Assembly: GCF_017876405.1 (NCBI RefSeq) | Contig: NZ_JAGINW010000001.1 | Location: forward strand, 9,623,203-9,687,202 | DNA from: Kibdelosporangium banguiense | Lineage (GTDB): Bacteria; Actinomycetota; Actinomycetes; Mycobacteriales; Pseudonocardiaceae | Length of the DNA: 64,000 nucleotides | Direction: 5' to 3' | Part shown: positions 59,901 through 64,000 of the stretch, piece after piece | Layout: every line of letters begins with the position of its first letter | How positions within the stretch are numbered: position 1 is the stretch's first letter | Position numbers and translations under genes: made by a program | The notes under the pieces: model-generated | What the model was told of the DNA's origin: nothing | The model's input: only the letters and a program-made list of their open reading frames with translations | The model's database searches: none

Positions 59901-62490
59901 ACTTCGGATCGTTGGTGACACCGGTGACTGTGCTCGAGACGGCCGGGTCGAAGTCACCACCCGGTGTCGTCCATGCGGTCGAGCCACTTGCCCGGTTCCA
60001 CGTTCCGGTGGTTTCGTCGAACGTTTTACTCAGCCCGTGCAGTTCATAGACGGCCTTGCCGACCGCACTGTCGGAAATGGATGTGAAGCCCCACATGCTG
60101 ATCTCGGCGTCGACCACCCGTGCACCAACTGGGACACCGGCAAGGTTGCCGAACCGCACGACCGGCCGTGACGTGCCGAAGGTGCCGCTGCTGTTGCCCG
60201 CCATCAGCCATGGCTCTCCGGTCAACGCGTCATGGCCGGCGTCAGGCTGTTTGGCCGTGAGCGTCGTGTCGGTGGCGTCCCCTTGCACGATCTTCACCAC
60301 ACGGCCGGCCTTGGGCAGGCGTACCAGCTGGGTCTGGGACGGGATCAGTGAACCGTCCCGGGTTTTGACCGCGACGACGTAGTAGAAGGCGTTTCCGAAC
60401 GGCTGCGGGTCGTCGGCCGCGGTCGGCTCGGCTGTGCTGTCGGTATAGCTGGTCGCGCCCGGCTTGACCGGCGAAACCAACGTGGCCGCCGAGGGAGTGA
60501 ACCGCTGGTAGATGCTGCGGTGCACCTGGTACTCGACGATGTCGTCGCCCGCGTACGGGGTCCACGTCAGGTCCGCGCCGGTGGCCCGGATCGTGGTCGG
60601 AGCCGCCAGGCCCGCACCGGGTTTGCCATAGGTCAGCAGCAGTTTCGGGGTGTGTGCGGTCTCGCCGTTGTAGGCGTACTCGGCCGCCTCGTAGCGAGGT
60701 CCTCCCCTGCCAAGGGTTTCGTCGACCGCCTTGAGCAGGAACCCGTTGTTCGGCTGCGTGCCGGCCAGCCAGTCCTGCACGGTGCTGCGGACACTGAAGC
60801 TGTGCCAGACGTTGGCCTTGTTGGCCTTCTTGACCTGGACACCCGGCTTGGTCAACCGCACCGCGTCCGCGACCACGGCCTTGTTCGACACGTCACCCAG
60901 CACGATCTTGTGCGCGGTCCCGGCGTTGAAGGACCACGTTCCCAAGGGTTTCCATGCGCCGTTGGTTTGGTTCACGTTCACTGTTTGCTGACCGCCGGCG
61001 TGGTGCACGGTGTACGGCGCGTTGGTCGCGCGGTCCGCACCGGCGACGTAGTGCACCTCTGCCTGGTACTCCCCCGGCTCGGTCAACCGCGGTACCCAGG
61101 TGAAACTCTCGCCCGTCGCGGCGTTGCGGTTGACCCGGTAGCTGTGGTTGACCGCTTGGTCGGCGTCACCGGTGTCGGTGACCGGCCATTGCCCGTTGAC
61201 GGCGGTCTTGCCTGTGTCGGCGTTGTCGACGAGTTCCTGGTTTTGCCCCACCTCGGCGAATCCGTTGTTGACCGAGTTCCATGTCGCGGTTGCTTCAGTC
61301 CACGGCACCGTCACGCGGCGCGCTTCGATCGCGACATCGTTGGCGCCGGTGGTGTGATCCTGGTCGTAGTACACCTGCAGTTGGGCGGAATCCAATTGGG
61401 TTCCGGCCGGAATGCCGGCCAGGTCGAACTTCAGCAGGCTGCGTGCGCTGCCCGCGCCGGTGGTACCGACCGACAACCGCCACGTCCCGTCGTGATTGCG
61501 GTCCGGTTCGTCGGAGGTGACCATCACGTCCTGCGCCTGCGTGGCGGTCGGCTGGATCTTGATGGTCGGATCGATCACCACTGGGTACTTGCGTTCCGGC
61601 GCTCGCAACCACGCCATGTCCGCGGCGACCGTGACGGTGAACCGGTTGCCGTCCGGCTTGATCGTCTGGGTGACTTTGCCGCTCCACGCCTTGCCGTACG
61701 GTGAGTTCGCGTCATCCCGGGCATCGATCATGAACGGCTTCGGCATCACGAACACCGGGCCGCCCTCGCCATCCGGTCGCAGGAACGCGATCGATCCGTC
61801 TTCGCGCTGCCGCGCCTGCACACCCGCGAGATCGAGCGTGAACGTGTACGTCGCGTCCGCAGGGGCCTTGTCCAGAACGATCTTTTCCTTCAACGCGTCC
61901 GGCGTCACCTGGTAGGTGACATCCGCCTCGCCGAACACGTTCAGGAAGTGGACAGAGTCGCCATGGGCGCTCGGTTCGGCCACTGTGGACTTCCCAGCGG
62001 CACCCAACCGGACCTCACGTCCGCCAAGCCGGAACATCGCCAGCCGGTCGGTAGCGGCGCCGAACATGCTCGTGAACATGTTGCGCTCGTTGACGTACGC
62101 GTACCCCGTGCCGGTGGCCGCCTTGCTGATCCGGGTGTCGATCTCCTGCCATTGGCCCTGCGCGTCGCGATAGTGCACCGGTCGCGGGGACACCTCCATC
62201 TGCCTACGCCCGTCGGCCAGCGCGAACTCTTTGACTGTGGCCGTTCGCCGATCCACCTGCTCCGGCCCGCGCTTGACCTCATCGGGCAGCGCGGACCCGG
62301 CCGGCGGCACCTCGACCCGGGGAATCGCGTCTTCCGGTGCAGGCGGGGTGGGAACAACCTTCGGCTGCGCGACAGCAGCGCCAGCCGATGCCGCGGACAG
62401 CGCCTGCGCCATCGCCATTCCCGGCTGCACGACGCTGGCAACAAGCGAAATGATCAACGCACAGGAAATAAACGCACGAGACCTATTCAT
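53920..62490 (-). CDS. Secreted Rhs/YD-repeat polymorphic toxin with nuclease-like C-terminus
   Basis: This 2856-aa protein starts at ATG 62490. It has a signal peptide (SCALIISLVASVVQPGMAMA), an N-terminal DNRLRE-like beta region (TWRLSVGTTGAGSARSLLKF), golvesin-like segments (VHHAGGQQTVNVNQTNGAWK), further beta domains, then many YD repeats (YDxxGN type) forming the Rhs cage. The core ends at DRYAF-like RYAFAHGNPVNRIELDGH. After it comes a variable ~230-residue tail with GTAIHRAVFEELRD, GPDFLDTEENKKVELTS, resembling a PD-(D/E)XK-type restriction-endonuclease toxin. The Rhs shell would protect and deliver this tail to competitor cells. The gene is followed at 11 bp by the pentapeptide-repeat immunity candidate. 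Confidence 0.9.
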   Translation of the reverse strand: MNRSRAFISCALIISLVASVVQPGMAMAQALSAASAGAAVAQPKVVPTPPAPEDAIPRVEVPPAGSALPDEVKRGPEQVDRRTATVKEFALADGRRQMEVSPRPVHYRDAQGQWQEIDTRISKAATGTGYAYVNERNMFTSMFGAATDRLAMFRLGGREVRLGAAGKSTVAEPSAHGDSVHFLNVFGEADVTYQVTPDALKEKIVLDKAPADATYTFTLDLAGVQARQREDGSIAFLRPDGEGGPVFVMPKPFMIDARDDANSPYGKAWSGKVTQTIKPDGNRFTVTVAADMAWLRAPERKYPVVIDPTIKIQPTATQAQDVMVTSDEPDRNHDGTWRLSVGTTGAGSARSLLKFDLAGIPAGTQLDSAQLQVYYDQDHTTGANDVAIEARRVTVPWTEATATWNSVNNGFAEVGQNQELVDNADTGKTAVNGQWPVTDTGDADQAVNHSYRVNRNAATGESFTWVPRLTEPGEYQAEVHYVAGADRATNAPYTVHHAGGQQTVNVNQTNGAWKPLGTWSFNAGTAHKIVLGDVSNKAVVADAVRLTKPGVQVKKANKANVWHSFSVRSTVQDWLAGTQPNNGFLLKAVDETLGRGGPRYEAAEYAYNGETAHTPKLLLTYGKPGAGLAAPTTIRATGADLTWTPYAGDDIVEYQVHRSIYQRFTPSAATLVSPVKPGATSYTDSTAEPTAADDPQPFGNAFYYVVAVKTRDGSLIPSQTQLVRLPKAGRVVKIVQGDATDTTLTAKQPDAGHDALTGEPWLMAGNSSGTFGTSRPVVRFGNLAGVPVGARVVDAEISMWGFTSISDSAVGKAVYELHGLSKTFDETTGTWNRASGSTAWTTPGGDFDPAVSSTVTGVTNDPKWQIWKARDLAQRWVNDPTTNRGALVKLAGETSPAERTLFLSSEAAEPELRPRLVVVYTEQTAESTYYAPTTPNRMIPGDEYTVPVTVTNTTGLDLSTRDWVLSYHWELADGTDYTNSGNRLDTPLPRDLPPDDVATLSARVKTPIRTDQGNKRESFVLKWDLRNKTTGKWLSQTTKVPPLAQNVTVEDPTSNQLGLEKFYQYAGNSAGAGSSVVVNQYSGNAVYGYNALAIPGRGPSSFLRMTYNSQDTSNSYIGYGWSLSTSTVMRVGTPLEFRDTDRSGPGHPGKIQLVDGDGTTHTFELNKHDSNDPRLWDYDKPAGVHLYLRRAGGDDKTRTWVMTRPDRTQFLFDADGYQTATVDKNGNELTFTYERSGITGRNSGILKYITDATGRRTLELEYYQRGDQSYDYFTGNRKTTGSNLTNGKITNQLKAIVDLSGRRLELVYSDRGLLQEITDGAGTDKKKVFTFFYNDTLLDKNTKLVSVSDPRGNSTGLAYHGDTARKWKVSALTDRRQKNTGFDYLDPDGDRGSDIESVVTDANQHSSTVRIDGFGRPTVLANAKNERTELTWDADNNVRRMAEDGGQAVTTWVYDPKTGYPTEIRDAEANAANTPPTRLAYTSGLDGHVAQPVEKISPEGRKWLFTYDVRGNLVAVTDPKGTSTPAEWDYTSTYTYDDFGQLIRATDANENPTTYGDYDGTGYPRKTTDAYGHDSLIQYDALGNVLRTVDARKKVTEYTYDVYGRPLTSKVPLDADAGQHIFTPGPEYDANDNVIKTISANNAVSTATYNETDQVTSTSAPKDSPQDPVKVTSFVYDNVGNLTRQTDPKGTLTPLPDDYTTTNEYDSLNRVSATVDANRNRTSYTYDNVGNLVSVVDPIKNATADPNDFSTKFTYDLRHQVRTSTDALGNTASQKYDRDGNTIESTDEENNTSFARLDARSALEELSVPREKDSQGNVLYSKTRYEYDEAGNNTRIISPRGVETADDPDDFAQVTVYDKLNRVVEELTPFDKDDERVKAPDKTTYAYDEVGNLTEVSTPPSQGQTIRNITRVGYFDNGWARTSTDPWNITTSYKYDELGGQKERIVAAAGGSATRAIGWEYYPDGKLKSRSDDGVPVGRDTLVVDNSDPAAVFTGTWATAGTGQDHEGFDYRHHNAGTGTETATWNIDVPRSGTYELFVRYNRTATATNASYTIQHDGASTTKTVDQTVQPGQWVSLGEYAYTEDQIRAVTLTDNADGTVVADAIKLVRDASGEVDNEQKKFGYVYDPNDNLVQMTDGSPGAKVDSYAVGYTGLNQLAKIEEKLGGVVKKTTAYTYDPNGNPKTQTHDAQSSTYDYDVRDLIAKVTSTDTGGTPQATSYTYTPRGQKHVETKANGNVVTYTYGLDQLRRSSVEKKTGDIVVSEHTLAYDANGQRVRDASKTMNADNNSAYLDFVHTYVYDPRERVRSVTKAEPGGKVLETESYAHDANNNVVNQTLEGKNTTFTYDRNRLVTSKTDQTTSVHAYDPFGRLDKVTSAGKVSEKYRYDGFDRVAEQQKLKPGTANERITTRYAYDPMDRTVTRTEGDKETSFAYLGLSNEVLTEELEGRLDKSYQYSPTGERLSQVTHKQDGTKESGYYGYNAHTDVETLTNAQGATKATYGYTAYGNNDTESFTGIDKPEPQNPTKEAYNPYRYNGKRWDSSTGDYDMGFRNYSPGRNSFLSRDNYNGALADLGLVTDPWTGNRYAFAHGNPVNRIELDGHIDPYEYECGYSGAACAEQSPEQQAQAEKDIEQARREKNWREEYDKAVADVGAKKPWVPKTLADTSLPADHHVRAWAEHEVAARFCERVGAADCLKANEHIMLQSTVLELVSVELPEGQTEEDESTRLVREATERVLNGGKGFEDVLDQLSETERALYEKNVAAGYYKYARGQLGTAIHRAVFEELRDTHGVRFEYNASNGPDFLDTEENKKVELTSKAAYKAHIEKKGQYSKATYVLYKSPGKMPGIPGVKGGGTR

Positions 62491-62690
62491 GATCGTCAAA
62501 GCCCCCCTTTGACCGGCGCACACGACGCCCTATGAGCACGACGCTACAACCGGCGTAACACCGTTCCTATCCTCCGTTCAGCCGATTCCCCACCGCCAAC
62601 GAGCGGTCCAAGTGAGAAATCGAGACAAAGCCACTCGCTAAAAATTCGCTAAACGACAATGCCATGACCAGCACATATCCACAGTATGGG

Positions 62691-62717
62691 ACACCGCCGT
62701 CCCCTGAATGGCGGTGT
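62691..62717. repeat. Inverted repeat upstream of the beta-propeller gene
   Basis: ACACCGCC (62691-62698) and GGCGGTGT (62710-62717) are exact reverse complements with an 11-bp spacer, 80 bp before the start at 62798. It could be an operator or a 5'-UTR hairpin. The direct repeat TCGCTAAA at 62635-62642 and 62646-62653, spaced one helical turn apart, lies nearby in the same divergent promoter region. Confidence 0.45.
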
Positions 62718-62797
62718 CTGACTCTTCCGCGATCCCGATACGTTGCGGCGCTGCGACATCACTGCGATGCCGGTATACCAGAAGGGGGTTCTGGGGG

Positions 62798-63826
62798 ATG
62801 AACACGTTCCGAAGAATCATGTCCGTAGCCGTCGTCACCATCCTCGCCTCGGCGGCCCCAACGGCGTACGCGGTCTCGGACAATTCACTGGGACTGCCCA
62901 GCTATGCCGATATGATCACCGACGACGTACACAAACAGGTCTTCGTCACCGGCGGGAAAACCGTCAACGGCGTCGTGGTCACCGACTTCAGCACCCGCGT
63001 CAAAAAGACGATCAACAACCAATTCGGGGCGTCCGGCCTCGCCCTGTCCGTTGATGCGAGGACCGTCTACGTCGCTCTCGCGTCCGGCGACGCGATCTCG
63101 GCCATCGACACTGTCACGCTCACCGAAACCGCCCGCTACCGCACCGGAGCCCAAACCTGCCCGGCCCACCTGGCCCGCACCGAGAACACGATCTGGTTCG
63201 GCTACGGCTGCGATGACACCTGGAACGGCGGCATCGGCAAACTCGATCTCGCCGCGACCCCACCCACGGTCAGCCTCGACCAGCACGGCAACACCCTGTA
63301 CCAGAAGGCTCCCCTGCTCACCGCGACGCCCGACAGCGACGGGCCGCTCGTCGCCGGACAGGCAGAGTTGAGCCCCGGCAACATCCACGTGTACACCGTC
63401 ACGGCAGGCAAACTCGAATCCGGCGCCGCCGGAGCCGTTGTCGGCAGCGACCTCACCGACCTCACGCTGTCCCCCGACGGCGCCACCCTCTACACCGCAT
63501 CCGGCTCCCGCGACGGAATCGAAGCCTTCAACACCACCGACCTCTCCCGCGCCGGCGGCTACCACACCGGCAGCTACCCCAACTCCGTCGCCGCATCCAC
63601 CAACAGCACGCACATCGCCACAGGAGTACGCAACCCACGCGACGACGCCTACACCTACAAAACCGGTGGCGCCAATCCCAGTAGGACACTCGACATCACC
63701 GACACCGGCGTACTCGCCTCTCGCGGACTCACCTGGGCCGAAGGCACCAAACGCCTCTTCGCCATCACCCGTCCCGCCAACGCAACCACGCCGACACTGC
63801 ACCTGATCACATCACCCACAGCGTGA
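62798..63826 (+). CDS. Secreted YncE-like beta-propeller protein
   Basis: This 342-aa protein starts at ATG 62798 behind a GGGGG site. Residues 1-26 are a signal peptide (MNTFRRIMSVAVVTILASAA ending PTAYA). The rest has blade-like repeats of the YVTN/YncE type (LALSVDARTVYVALASGDAI; LTLSPDGATLYTASGSRDGI; PNSVAASTNSTHIATGVRNP), predicting a beta-propeller. Many relatives continue with Ig-like repeats after LHLITSPT; this one stops right there, so it may be a short version or a truncated one. It is divergent from the Rhs gene. It could be a surface adhesin or signalling protein. Confidence 0.75.
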   Translation: MNTFRRIMSVAVVTILASAAPTAYAVSDNSLGLPSYADMITDDVHKQVFVTGGKTVNGVVVTDFSTRVKKTINNQFGASGLALSVDARTVYVALASGDAISAIDTVTLTETARYRTGAQTCPAHLARTENTIWFGYGCDDTWNGGIGKLDLAATPPTVSLDQHGNTLYQKAPLLTATPDSDGPLVAGQAELSPGNIHVYTVTAGKLESGAAGAVVGSDLTDLTLSPDGATLYTASGSRDGIEAFNTTDLSRAGGYHTGSYPNSVAASTNSTHIATGVRNPRDDAYTYKTGGANPSRTLDITDTGVLASRGLTWAEGTKRLFAITRPANATTPTLHLITSPTA

Positions 63827-63895
63827 CTGGGACTGCACAGGTTTCGGCTCCATAGGCTGGCTCGGGCAACCGAATTTGTTGCGCGGCAACGCCAG

Positions 63896-63945
63896 CACCT
63901 CGTGAGTACATTGGGTGCCAGGGCAGCCAAAGTACTCACGAGGTG
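63896..63945. terminator. Fifty-base near-perfect hairpin, possible bidirectional terminator
   Basis: The arms CACCTCGTGAGTAC (63896-63909) and GTACTCACGAGGTG (63932-63945) pair exactly. Inside, TTGG/CCAA and TGCC/GGCA also pair, with single symmetric A-A and G-G mismatches and a 2-base loop. It lies 70 bp after the beta-propeller gene. Terminator function is likely, but the length and symmetric mismatches also fit a mobile-element end or a protein-binding dyad. Confidence 0.65.
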
Positions 63946-64000
63946 TGATCTGACGAAACGCTCAGCCTGCGCAGGTGAAACTCAGTGCCATCCGGCCGTA

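Noticed and set aside
54022..60171. Plus-strand frames of 200-460 codons opposite the Rhs gene
   Set aside because: Antisense shadows of the YD repeats; no start sites or recognised domains.

Overview
The window is high-GC, densely coded actinobacterial DNA. SigE-like ECF sigma factors, LacI-type operators, MbtH, two-domain Lrp regulators and secreted lectin or pectinesterase genes suggest a soil actinomycete, and the style points to the Pseudonocardiales (Amycolatopsis, Kibdelosporangium or Saccharothrix-like). That last assignment rests on gene style, not on a marker gene. I saw no rRNA, tRNA or CRISPR array.

Region 1 (1-2.7 kb) holds a partial lipoprotein, a secreted ricin-lectin-like protein whose upstream region carries two identical LacI-type palindromes, and a hypothetical protein. 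Region 2 (2.8-29.6 kb) is a nonribosomal peptide cluster, almost entirely one minus-strand operon with overlapping or near-overlapping genes. In transcription order it contains a radical-SAM 2,3-aminomutase of the KamA family, a class I aminotransferase, a BBE-like FAD oxidoreductase, a stand-alone asparaginyl-tRNA-synthetase catalytic core, NRPS-1 (A-T-C-A-T-C-A-T), NRPS-2 (C-A-T-C-A-T-TE), a clavaminate-synthase/AsnO-like oxygenase, an MFS exporter, an MbtH protein and an S9 peptidase. An allantoinase-type amidohydrolase lies just upstream on the same strand. The five A domains predict a pentapeptide. A1 has the shifted D235/D236 signature of beta-amino-acid domains (VDTTISCADK) and A2 has an asparagine signature (DLTKAGEVGK). 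The aminomutase and AsnRS-like enzyme could make the beta-amino starter or its amide, and the oxygenase could hydroxylate Asn. I do not recognise this combination from a described pathway.

Region 3 (29.8-53.1 kb) is accessory DNA: oxidoreductases, regulators, secreted hydrolases (pectinesterase, tripeptidyl aminopeptidase-like, tannase-like), a sigma factor pair, a two-component system and a FAD monooxygenase/TetR pair. It has many scars: two transposase remnants, an Lrp/oxidoreductase pair and a LysR/monooxygenase pair that have both lost their 5' ends head-to-head, a 5'-truncated MFS gene and a truncated, frameshifted HxlR gene. A DJ-1 fragment at 2.8 kb fits the same pattern. Several regulatory palindromes are clear, including a CebR-like box before the pectinesterase.

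Region 4 (53.2-64 kb) holds a large secreted Rhs/YD-repeat protein (about 2856 aa) with a C-terminal nuclease-like toxin domain, followed within 11 bp by a pentapeptide-repeat protein, the likely immunity partner. A divergent secreted beta-propeller protein and a striking 50-bp hairpin close the window.
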